Below, piece after piece: positions 34,880 through 42,566 of a stretch of DNA of 64,000 bases. The DNA is taken from positions 310,001-374,000 of the forward strand of contig NZ_JACTVJ010000010.1 of NCBI RefSeq assembly GCF_014493765.1. Reading direction: 5' to 3'. A program made the position numbers and the translations under genes. This stretch comes from Streptomyces polyasparticus. GTDB taxonomy: Bacteria; Actinomycetota; Actinomycetes; Streptomycetales; Streptomycetaceae. The notes under the pieces are model-generated. The model was not told the origin of the DNA, made no database searches, and was given only the letters and a program-made list of their open reading frames with translations. The stretch's first letter is position 1. Each line of letters starts with the position of its first letter.

Positions 34880-36319
34880 TCAGCCGCTGCCCACCAACCC
34901 CACCAGCACGCAAGCGTCGTCCTCCCGTTCCCTGCGCTCCCCGAACTCCTCCATCACGGCCCGGACGCAGTCCTGCGCCGTACGGGCGGTGGCGAAGCGG
35001 GGGGCCAGGGAGAGGAGACGGTTGCGGGAGGCCTCTCCGTCGCGGTGGGGTGCGAGGCCGTCGGTGTGCAGGATCAACAGGTCACCGGGCAGCAGCTGTT
35101 CACTGGCCTGCTCGTACACCGCGCCCGTCGTCGCGCCGAGCAGGACGCCGTCGGGGGCGTCCAGGGCGCGGCCCGTACCGTCGCGGAAGAGCAGGGGCGC
35201 CGGGTGGCCGGCCTGCGACCACGTCAGCACGCGGCTGTGCGGGTTGTAGCGGCAGCACACCGCGCTGCCCAGGGCCGGCTGGACGGAGGCGTCGAGGAGC
35301 TGGTTCAGCCAGCCCATCAGCTTGCCGGGCTCCGCGCCCGCCACGGCCATGCCGCGCAGCGCGCCGAGCAGCATCGCCATGCCCGAGGTGACGGTGACGC
35401 CGTGGCCCGTGAGGTCGCCGACGCTCAACAGGGTGTCGCCGTCGGGAAGTTCGAGCGCGTCGTACCAGTCGCCGCCGATGAGGGCGCTGCTCGCGGAGGG
35501 CAGGTAGTGCGCCGCCAGGGCGAGTGCGTCGGGCGAGCTGTGCGGGAACCGCAGAGGGCCGCGCCACGGCGGCAGCACGGCCTCCTGCAGCTCGACCGCA
35601 AGCCGGTGCTCGGTCTGCGCGATCTGCCGCTGGCGCTGCAGAGAGTCACGGGTCTCGCGCAGGGCCAATTGGCTGCGGCGCAGCTCGCTGACGTCTCTGA
35701 GCACCGCCCACATGGAGGCGGTGCTGCCGTCGGCGTCGAGCACGGGCTCGCCCATCATGTGGAGGGTGCGCACACTGCCGTCGTCGCGCACGATGCGGAA
35801 CTCGCCGTCGATGGGGCGGCCGTCGATCAGACAGTCCGTGACCATCTGCGTCAGCAGATCCTTGTCCTCCGCGAACACGAAGGTCGGCAGCTCGTCCAGG
35901 GTGAGCGGCGGCTGCTCGGGGGAGCGGCCGAAGATCTGGTAGAGCTCACCGGACCAGACGACCTCGTCGGTGAGCAGATTCCACTCCGCGCTGCCCACCC
36001 TGCTCAGGAGCGAACCGTGTTCGGGCCCCGGGACGAGCTCCGCCTCCAGGCCTTCGAGCAGCTCCTGCTCGTCGGCGTTCATGGGCGCGCCGTCGCGCAG
36101 CTGCGCCAAGTGCTCGTCCAGGTCGTCGAGTTGGTGCACGGCCAGCTCGCACAGGGCGCGCTGCCAGCGGCCCTGCGGGTCGTCCTCGTCCGTCAGCGTG
36201 TCCCTGCGCACCGCGTCGACCTCTCCGCGGAGCCGGCGCGTCTGCTGAATCAGCGCGTCGACCGTGCCGCGCTCAGGCGGCTGAGCGGCGGGGCGGTCCG
36301 CGAAGATATGGGACGGCAT
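34880..36319 (-). CDS. PAS domain - SpoIIE/PP2C-type protein phosphatase
   Basis: 479 residues from ATG at 36319, with CGGAG upstream. An N-terminal helical segment (about 1-85) leads to a PAS domain (about 100-215: VGSAEWNLLTDEVVWSGELY, GEFRIVRDDGSVRTLHMMG). A coiled linker (RRSQLALRETRDSLQRQRQ) follows, then a SpoIIE phosphatase domain with metal-binding segments SALIGGDWYDALELPDG and SVGDLTGHGVTV, and DLLILHTDGL near the C-terminus. Such enzymes dephosphorylate STAS anti-anti-sigma factors. No histidine-kinase-like anti-sigma is fused or adjacent. The STAS gene at 50682 lacks the usual Ser, so it is an unlikely substrate. Confidence 0.88.
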   Translation of the reverse strand: MPSHIFADRPAAQPPERGTVDALIQQTRRLRGEVDAVRRDTLTDEDDPQGRWQRALCELAVHQLDDLDEHLAQLRDGAPMNADEQELLEGLEAELVPGPEHGSLLSRVGSAEWNLLTDEVVWSGELYQIFGRSPEQPPLTLDELPTFVFAEDKDLLTQMVTDCLIDGRPIDGEFRIVRDDGSVRTLHMMGEPVLDADGSTASMWAVLRDVSELRRSQLALRETRDSLQRQRQIAQTEHRLAVELQEAVLPPWRGPLRFPHSSPDALALAAHYLPSASSALIGGDWYDALELPDGDTLLSVGDLTGHGVTVTSGMAMLLGALRGMAVAGAEPGKLMGWLNQLLDASVQPALGSAVCCRYNPHSRVLTWSQAGHPAPLLFRDGTGRALDAPDGVLLGATTGAVYEQASEQLLPGDLLILHTDGLAPHRDGEASRNRLLSLAPRFATARTAQDCVRAVMEEFGERREREDDACVLVGLVGSG

Positions 36320-36786
36320 CTCGTACTCCGATACAGGCGCGGTACGACCAAGTCTGACGGAAGGGCCGGTTATGACTCTCGCACAGGTCAGTGGGCCCCG
36401 TAAGGGATTTGGCAAGACACGATACGGTGGTGCTTCTGGCATATGTCAAAGTCCACCCGGAGGCCTCGACTTCCAGGTGGCCGAAAGTCAATCAGCCTCT
36501 TCCTTAAGGGAATTGAAAGGCGCCGCTCCCGGTATGTGGGGTGGCGCCTTCTGCGTGCCGCATATCTGGCCGGTTCGGATCCCTCTTCGCGCGTGCGCCC
36601 CAAGCCACCCGTCTGCCCCTGTGGACTTGTCGTAACTCTACAAGATCCCTTCGGGAGGCTCTGCGCCTGACAGCATCCTTCGGCGCCCTTGTTGTCTGGA
36701 AGTGTCGAGTTCAGGTGATCGAGATCCCGCGCCGCCGGGCGGCCGGGTCTTGTGGACTTCCTACTCAAGACGACAAGGGGCGCGAT
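36320..36786. other. 467-bp non-coding gap with one clear hairpin
   Basis: This gap separates the divergent SpoIIE-like and ketosynthase genes. The clearest element is the hairpin AAGGCGCC (36517-36524) / GGCGCCTT (36543-36550) with an inner CCC/GGG pair. An inverted repeat TTGT/ACAA occurs near 36630-36645. I see no convincing gene; the short open frames lack ribosome sites and family features. Promoters for both flanking genes must lie here. Confidence 0.5.
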
Positions 36787-38004
36787 ATGTACGAGGACGC
36801 GGTGGCCGTCACGGGGCTCGGAGCGCTGACTCCGCTGGGCATGGACGCCGATACGACCTGGCAGGGCCTGCTCGCGGGCGCCTCGGGCGTGCGGCGGATC
36901 GAGGAGGAGTGGGCCGCCGACGTGCCCGTCGGGGTCGCGGCGCCCCTGCCCGGTGACCCCGCCGAACTGGTCGGGCGGGTCCAGGCGCGCAAGCTCGACC
37001 GCTGTGAGCAGGTCGCCCTGCTCGCCGCCCGCGAGGCCTGGCAGCACGCGGGCGCGCCCGAGGTCGAGGGCACCCGCCTCGCGGTGGTCATCGGCACGGG
37101 TACGGGAGGCGTACTCACCACGCTCGGCCAGGACGACACCTATGAGCGTTCCGGCGCGCGGCGCCTTTCCCCGTATGCCGTGCCGATGCTGATGCCCAAC
37201 GGTCCCGCGGCCTGGGTGAGCATGGAGCTCGGCGCCAAGGCCGGCGCGCATACGCCGGTGAGCGCGTGCGCCTCCGGCTCGGAGGCCATCGCGCAGGGGC
37301 TCGACCTGATCCGGTCGGGCCGCGCGGACGTGGTGGTGGCCGGCGGGGCCGAGACCTGTCTGCACCCGTTCACCCTGTCGGCCTTCGCGCAGATGAAGGC
37401 GCTGTCGGTGCAGGACGCGGAGCCCGAAGCGGTCTCGCGACCCTTCGACGCCGCGCGCAGCGGCTTCGTGATGGGAGAGGGCGCCGGCATCGTCGTCCTC
37501 GAACGGGCCTCGTTCGCCAGGGCCCGCGCGGCGCGCGTGCACGGCTGGCTGGCCGGCGCGGGGGTCTCGTCCAGCGCCGCGCACATCACGGCGTCGGACG
37601 CCGCGGGGCAGGCGCAGGCGATGCGCGCCGCGCTCGGCTCGGCGCGGCTCGCTCCCGCCGACATCGGCGTCGTGCAGGCCCATGCCACCTCCACGCCCTC
37701 CGGTGATGTGGTGGAGGCCGAGGCCGTCGCGGCCGTGCTCGGCGACGGCGTTGCCGTCACTGCGGCCAAGTCGATGATCGGCCACCTGTGCGGGGCGTCG
37801 GGTGCCGTGGCCGCGGTCGCGACGGTGCTCGGGCTGCGCGACGGCCTCGTCCCCGCCATCCGCAACCTGGACACCCCGGATCCGGCCGTCGCCCTCGACC
37901 TCGTCAAGGGCGGCCCACGCGAAGGCGGTTGGGAGGCGGCCCTGACCAACGCGTTCGGCTTCGGCGGGCACAACGTGAGCCTGGTCTTCACGCGCGGGGA
38001 CTGA
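36787..38004 (+). CDS. Beta-ketoacyl-ACP synthase II-like (FabF family), stand-alone
   Basis: 405 residues, ATG after AAGGGGCGCGAT. The ketosynthase triad is complete: C161 in VSACASGSEA, H299 in HATSTPSGDVVEAEA and H333 in AAKSMIGHLCGASG. The C-terminus LTNAFGFGGHNVSLVF is typical. It catalyses decarboxylative condensation of malonyl-ACP with an acyl-ACP. No ACP, KASIII or reductase lies beside it, so it is an isolated paralog and not part of the core fab operon. Its substrate could be a specialised acyl chain. Confidence 0.88.
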   Translation: MYEDAVAVTGLGALTPLGMDADTTWQGLLAGASGVRRIEEEWAADVPVGVAAPLPGDPAELVGRVQARKLDRCEQVALLAAREAWQHAGAPEVEGTRLAVVIGTGTGGVLTTLGQDDTYERSGARRLSPYAVPMLMPNGPAAWVSMELGAKAGAHTPVSACASGSEAIAQGLDLIRSGRADVVVAGGAETCLHPFTLSAFAQMKALSVQDAEPEAVSRPFDAARSGFVMGEGAGIVVLERASFARARAARVHGWLAGAGVSSSAAHITASDAAGQAQAMRAALGSARLAPADIGVVQAHATSTPSGDVVEAEAVAAVLGDGVAVTAAKSMIGHLCGASGAVAAVATVLGLRDGLVPAIRNLDTPDPAVALDLVKGGPREGGWEAALTNAFGFGGHNVSLVFTRGD

Positions 38005-38020
38005 CGCACGCAGGGGGCTT

Positions 38021-38054
38021 GCGGGGGCGCTCCTCATGTGGGGGCCGCCCCCGC
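38021..38054. terminator. Hairpin terminator after the ketosynthase gene
   Basis: GCGGGGGCG (38021-38029) pairs perfectly with CGCCCCCGC (38046-38054), 16 bp after the stop, and separates it from the LacI regulator. Confidence 0.65.
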
Positions 38055-38146
38055 GTCACCCAACGGCGCCCCCTCGCGGCAAGTCGCTTGTAAGAAATTT
38101 GCGTTCTACTGATTCAGTCTTGCGGAGCAACCTGTACGGTCAGCGC

Positions 38147-39154
38147 ATGACGAAACGACTTGCCAAGGTGGCCGCGTTCGCCGGCGTCAGCGAAGTGACC
38201 GTCAGCCGTGTGCTGAACGGCAGCACCGAAGTTTCACCGGCCACCAGGGACATCGTGCTCACGGCCCTGGACGTGTTCGGGTTCGAGCGCCCCGCCGTCA
38301 GCCGCAAGGAGCGCGCACCGCTGATCGGCCTGGTGGTGCCCGAGCTGCAGAACCCGGTCTTCCCCGCCTTCGCCGAAGCCCTCGCCGGGCGGCTCAACAA
38401 GCGCGGACTGATACCCGTTCTGTGCACCCGTACCGCCGACGGCGTCTCCGAATCGCACTACATCGACATGCTGCTCGGACAGAACACCGGCGGCATCGTC
38501 TTCGTCGGCTCCAGCTATGCCGACGCCGGAGCGGAACAAGGCAGTGAGCTGCGCGAACGTCGGATGCCGATGGTGCTCGTGAACGCCGCCGACGAGAACA
38601 GGGGAGTAGCTCAGGTCGCCGCCGACGACACCCATGCCGCCCTCCAGGCGGCCCGGCACCTCGAAGCCCTCGGGCACGAGCGCATCGGCCTGCTGATCGG
38701 CCCCGTCGGACACGTGCCGAGCGCCCGCAAACTCGCGGGCTACGCGGCGTTCTGGGAAGCAAAGGACGTCCCCCAGAAAACCTGGCGGCCGTGGGTGGCG
38801 CACGCCATGTTCTCCATGGAAGGCGGGGCGACTGCCGTACCGCGCCTGGTCGATGCGGGCGTCACCGCGGTCGTGTGCGCGAGCGACACCCTCGCGCTCG
38901 GGGCGATCCGCGGCGCGCGGCGCCAAGGCCTCGCCGTGCCCAGGGACTTCTCGGTCGTCGGCTTCGACGACTCGCTGTTCATGGTCGCCACCGATCCGCC
39001 GCTGACCACCCTGCGCCAGCCCGTGCAGGCCATGGCGGACGCGGCCGTGACCGCGCTTGTCGCGCAGATGGACGGCCATGTCGTGGACGACGAACCCATC
39101 CTCTTCGAGACCGAGTTGATCGTCAGAGGCTCCACTGCTTCAAATATTGCGTAG
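38147..39154 (+). CDS. LacI-family transcriptional regulator
   Basis: 335 residues. The N-terminal HTH (RLAKVAAFAGVSEVTVSRVLNGSTEVSP) is followed by a periplasmic-binding-like sensor (IGLVVPELQNPVFPAFAEALAGR, ADDTHAALQAARHLEALGHERIGLL, CASDTLALGAIRGARRQGLAVPRDFSVVGFDDS, each read in parts). It precedes and is co-directional with a sugar ABC transporter and two glycoside hydrolases, so it most likely represses that locus and responds to an oligosaccharide. No classic LacI palindrome with a central CG stands out in the 116-bp downstream gap. Confidence 0.9.
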   Translation: MTKRLAKVAAFAGVSEVTVSRVLNGSTEVSPATRDIVLTALDVFGFERPAVSRKERAPLIGLVVPELQNPVFPAFAEALAGRLNKRGLIPVLCTRTADGVSESHYIDMLLGQNTGGIVFVGSSYADAGAEQGSELRERRMPMVLVNAADENRGVAQVAADDTHAALQAARHLEALGHERIGLLIGPVGHVPSARKLAGYAAFWEAKDVPQKTWRPWVAHAMFSMEGGATAVPRLVDAGVTAVVCASDTLALGAIRGARRQGLAVPRDFSVVGFDDSLFMVATDPPLTTLRQPVQAMADAAVTALVAQMDGHVVDDEPILFETELIVRGSTASNIA

Positions 39155-39159
39155 AGACG

Positions 39160-39189
39160 TTGACTTCTTGCGTGCAGCGGTTCTACGTT
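39160..39189 (+). promoter_or_regulatory. Putative promoter of the glucan ABC transporter operon
   Basis: TTGACT (39160-39165) and TACGTT (39184-39189) are spaced by 18 bp. The -35 region lies in an inverted repeat CGTTGAC (39158-39164) / GTCAACG (39194-39200) that brackets the promoter and could be the LacI binding element. The start codon follows at 39271. Confidence 0.5.
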
Positions 39190-39270
39190 CTGCGTCAACG
39201 CTGGGGCGCCGGCCAGGACCGCCGGCAGGACCGCTCTCCCCGCGACAGGCAGCAGGAAGGCAGCACACCC

Positions 39271-40638
39271 ATGACTCGCACGTCTGGCACCAGATCGCGT
39301 CGGCACGCCGGTATAGCCCTGGCGGGCGTGATGGCGCTCGGCCTGACCGCCTGCGGAGGCTCCTCGACCGGTGAAGGGGAGGGCGCGGACGGTGTCGTCA
39401 CCATCACGGTGAACGACATGCCGCCCAAGACCCAGCCGGTGGACCGCAAGATCTTCGAGGAGGACGTGAAGGCCTTCGAGAAGGCCAACCCCAAGATCAA
39501 GATCGATCCGCGCGAAGGCCAGATGGACCCGAAGACCTTCGCGGCCAAGCTCGCGGGCGGCCAGCTCGAGGACGTCTACTACGTCTACTTCACCGACCCC
39601 GCCGGACTCATCGAGCGGCGTCAGGGCGCCGACATCACCCCGTACATGAAGGACATCCCGTATCTCGACAAGATCCGGCCCGAGTTCCTCGATGTGTTCA
39701 AGGGCAAGGACGGCAAGATCTACGGGCTGCCCAACGGCCAGTACTCGCTCGGCCTGGTCTACAACCGCGACCTGTTCGCCAAGGCCGGACTCGACCCCGA
39801 CAAGCCGCCCACGACCTGGGACGAGGTCCGCAGCGCCGCCAAGAAGATCAGCGCACTCGGTGACGGCACCACCGGCTACGCCGAGTACAGCAAGAACAAC
39901 CAGGGCGGCTGGCACCTCACCTCATGGATCTACTCCATGGGCGGGGACGTGGCGGTCAAGGACGGCGGGAAGTGGAAGTCGGCGATCGACAGCGACGCCG
40001 CCCGCAACTCGCTGCGGATGCTGCACGACATGCGCTGGACCGACAACAGCATGGGCAGCCGCCAGCTCCTGGAGATCCCCGACGTCCAGAAGATGATGGG
40101 CGCCGGCAAGCTCGGGATGTACATGGCCGGGCCCGACAACGTGCCCACGATCGTCAAGCAGTTCGAGCGCGCGTGCAAGGAGTACGGGGTCGCCGCGCTG
40201 CCCGGCCAGGCCACGCTCGGCGGCGGCAACGGGTTCATGTTCAACCCGAAGGCCTCCCCGGAGAAGATCAAGGCCGGTCTGAAGTGGCTGCAGTTCAAGT
40301 ACCTCAACCCGGACCGCACCGAGTTCAACGACAAGCGCATCGCGAGCAACGACGTTCCCATCGGGCTGCCGCTCGACCGCCTGTACACCGACGATGTGCA
40401 GGCCAAGGTCGATGCGGTGCATGCGAAGTACGCCAATGTGCCCACCGAGAACTTCCGTCCGTTCGTCGAGCGCAACGGCACGCTCGAGCAGAAGGTCGAG
40501 CCGCCGAACGCCCAGCAGATCTACACCGTGCTCGACGGGGTGATGCAGTCCGTGCTGACCAAGAAGGACGCGGACATCGACCAGCTGCTCGCGGATGCGT
40601 CCAAGAAGGTCGATGCGCTGCTCGCGACGGTCAAGTAG
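39271..40638 (+). CDS. Carbohydrate ABC transporter substrate-binding lipoprotein (CUT1 family)
   Basis: 455 residues. The signal peptide has RSRRHAGIALAGVMALGLTAC with lipobox LTAC. The mature part is an SBP_bac_1 fold: FEEDVKAFEKANPKIKID, KDGKIYGLPNGQYSLGLVYNRDLFAKAGL, TTWDEVRSAAKKI and a C-terminal DIDQLLADASKKVDALLATV. CUT1 proteins bind oligosaccharides. With a GH87-like glucanase and GH13 glucosidase in the same run, an alpha-glucan oligosaccharide is the most plausible ligand. No ATPase gene is in the operon, so a shared MsiK-type ATPase must energise it, as is common in Streptomyces. Confidence 0.9.
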   Translation: MTRTSGTRSRRHAGIALAGVMALGLTACGGSSTGEGEGADGVVTITVNDMPPKTQPVDRKIFEEDVKAFEKANPKIKIDPREGQMDPKTFAAKLAGGQLEDVYYVYFTDPAGLIERRQGADITPYMKDIPYLDKIRPEFLDVFKGKDGKIYGLPNGQYSLGLVYNRDLFAKAGLDPDKPPTTWDEVRSAAKKISALGDGTTGYAEYSKNNQGGWHLTSWIYSMGGDVAVKDGGKWKSAIDSDAARNSLRMLHDMRWTDNSMGSRQLLEIPDVQKMMGAGKLGMYMAGPDNVPTIVKQFERACKEYGVAALPGQATLGGGNGFMFNPKASPEKIKAGLKWLQFKYLNPDRTEFNDKRIASNDVPIGLPLDRLYTDDVQAKVDAVHAKYANVPTENFRPFVERNGTLEQKVEPPNAQQIYTVLDGVMQSVLTKKDADIDQLLADASKKVDALLATVK

Positions 40639-40641
40639 CCG

Positions 40642-41610
40642 ATGGCCACCACCGACATGAGGGCCCAGCCACTCCCGGAGGACACCGTCGTCAAGGCGGC
40701 GGCCTCCTCCGGGAAGCCCGGGCGGACACCGCCACGCTCCCGCCTCGCCCGCCGCGTCCGCGAGAACCTCGTCGCCTACGCCTTCCTCGGCGCCGGAATC
40801 GCGGTCTTCGCCGCCTTCTCCTGGTACCCGATCGTCCGGGGCTGGCTGCTCGGCTTCCAGCAGGTGACCTTCGCCCAGCCCGCGCAGTGGGTGGGCCTGG
40901 ACAACTTCCGCCGCCTCTTCGCCGATCCGCTGTTCGTCACCGCCTGGCAGAACACCGCCTGGTTCACGGCGCTCGCCCTGGTCTTCGGCTTCGCGGCGCC
41001 GCTCGCGACGGCCGTCGTCCTCAACGAGTTCCGCAGCGCCCGCGGCTATCTGCGGATGACCGTCTATCTGCCGGTGATGCTGCCGCCGATCGTCACCATG
41101 CTGCTGTGGCGCTGGTTCTACGATCCGGGCCCGGGCCTGTTCAACAACGCGCTCGAAGTGCTGCATCTGCCGGCACAGCAGTGGCTGGAGTCGGAGCACC
41201 TGGCGATGGTCTCCCTGGTCCTCGTCTCCACCTGGGCCAACATGGGCACCACCACGCTGATCTACCTGGCGGCGCTCGGCGGTATCCCCGGCCAGCTGTA
41301 CGAGGCTGCCGAGCTGGACGGAGCGTCGATCAGGCAGCGCCTGTGGCACGTCACGCTGCCGCAGATGCGCTTCATCCTGATGATCACGCTGCTGCTCCAA
41401 GTGCTCGGCACCATGCAGGTGTTCATCGAGCCGTACATCCTGACCGGCGGCGGACCGAACGACGCCACCGTCACCGTCCTTCTGCTCCTGTTCCGCTACG
41501 CCTTCGTCTACAACGACTTCGGCCTGGCCAGCGCCATGAGCATGCTGCTCTTCGTCGTGCTCGGAGCGTTCTCGCTGGTGTATCTGCGGCTGACCCGGAG
41601 CAACGGCTGA
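40642..41610 (+). CDS. Carbohydrate ABC transporter permease 1 (MalF-like)
   Basis: 322 residues, beginning 3 bp after the binding-protein stop. Six hydrophobic segments are visible. The MalF-type EAA loop reads YEAAELDGASIRQRLWHVTLPQMR, with the consensus EAA-x3-G. The N-terminal 45 residues are polar and Pro-rich. It forms the translocation channel with the following permease. Confidence 0.9.
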   Translation: MATTDMRAQPLPEDTVVKAAASSGKPGRTPPRSRLARRVRENLVAYAFLGAGIAVFAAFSWYPIVRGWLLGFQQVTFAQPAQWVGLDNFRRLFADPLFVTAWQNTAWFTALALVFGFAAPLATAVVLNEFRSARGYLRMTVYLPVMLPPIVTMLLWRWFYDPGPGLFNNALEVLHLPAQQWLESEHLAMVSLVLVSTWANMGTTTLIYLAALGGIPGQLYEAAELDGASIRQRLWHVTLPQMRFILMITLLLQVLGTMQVFIEPYILTGGGPNDATVTVLLLLFRYAFVYNDFGLASAMSMLLFVVLGAFSLVYLRLTRSNG

Positions 41611-41621
41611 GAGGAACCACC

Positions 41622-42506
41622 ATGTCCGACACCGCGGAACGCACGCTGATCGCGCCGACCGAGCTGAACCGCCGTACGGGAAAGATCCTCTACCGGTTCG
41701 TGCTCACCGCCACCCTCATCGGCTTCACGGTCGTCTTCGTCTTCCCGCTCTACTGGATGGCGAGCGGCGCCCTGAAGTCCTCGCGCGAACTGGCCGACCC
41801 CAACCCGACCTTGGTCCCGCACAGCTTCCACCCTGAGGCGTACTCCGAGGCTTGGACGAACACCGGGCTCGGCCGGCACTTCCTCAACACCCTGATCCTG
41901 GCGCTCGGCGCCTGGCTGATCCAGCTGATCGTCGACGTCGCGGCCGCCTACGCCCTGTCGAAGCTGCGGCCCGTTCTCGGCAATGTCGTGCTCGGCATGA
42001 TGCTCGCGACCCTGATGCTACCGGTCTCCGCGCTGCTCGTCCCGACGTATCTGACGGTCACGGACGTGCCGTTGATTCATGTGAACCTGATCAACACGCC
42101 CTGGGCGATCTGGCTCCCGGCCGCCGCCAACGCCTTCAACATCTTCATCCTGAAGCGCTTCTTCGACCAGATCCCGCAGGAGCTGATGGACTCCGCGCGC
42201 ATCGACGGCGCCGGCCCCGTCCGCGTCCTCGTCTCGGTGATCCTGCCGCTGTCGCGCCCGGTGCTCGCCGTGGTGTCGATCTTCGCGGTGGTCGGCGTGT
42301 GGAAGGACTTCCTCTGGCCGCTGATCGTGCTGCCCGACCCGGCGAAACAGCCGATCACCGTGGCACTCAGCCGGCTCGCGGAGTTCCTGCCGGCCAACCA
42401 GCTGCTCGCGGGCATGGTCATCGCCAGCATCCCGCTGCTCGTGCTCTTCCTGATCTTCCAGCGTCACATCATCGCCGGCCTGACCGCCGGCAGCCTCAAG
42501 GGCTGA
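41622..42506 (+). CDS. Carbohydrate ABC transporter permease 2 (MalG-like)
   Basis: 294 residues, ATG after GAGAGGAACCACC. The MalG-type EAA loop is MDSARIDGAGPVRVLVSVILPLS, followed by SRPVLAVVSIFAVVGVWKDFLWPL. The N-terminal segment FTVVFVFPLYWMASGALKSSRE is typical of CUT1 permeases. It is the third transporter gene, followed 60 bp later by the secreted glucanase. Confidence 0.9.
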   Translation: MSDTAERTLIAPTELNRRTGKILYRFVLTATLIGFTVVFVFPLYWMASGALKSSRELADPNPTLVPHSFHPEAYSEAWTNTGLGRHFLNTLILALGAWLIQLIVDVAAAYALSKLRPVLGNVVLGMMLATLMLPVSALLVPTYLTVTDVPLIHVNLINTPWAIWLPAAANAFNIFILKRFFDQIPQELMDSARIDGAGPVRVLVSVILPLSRPVLAVVSIFAVVGVWKDFLWPLIVLPDPAKQPITVALSRLAEFLPANQLLAGMVIASIPLLVLFLIFQRHIIAGLTAGSLKG

Positions 42507-42566
42507 GCCCACCGAGCGCCACCCCTCAGCCGTCCTGTGCACCCCCACACGGAAGGACGCTCCGCC

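Noticed and set aside
36443-36670. Short open frame of 75 codons in the gap before the ketosynthase
   Set aside because: No ribosome site or recognisable family. It crosses the hairpin at 36517-36550 and looks non-coding.
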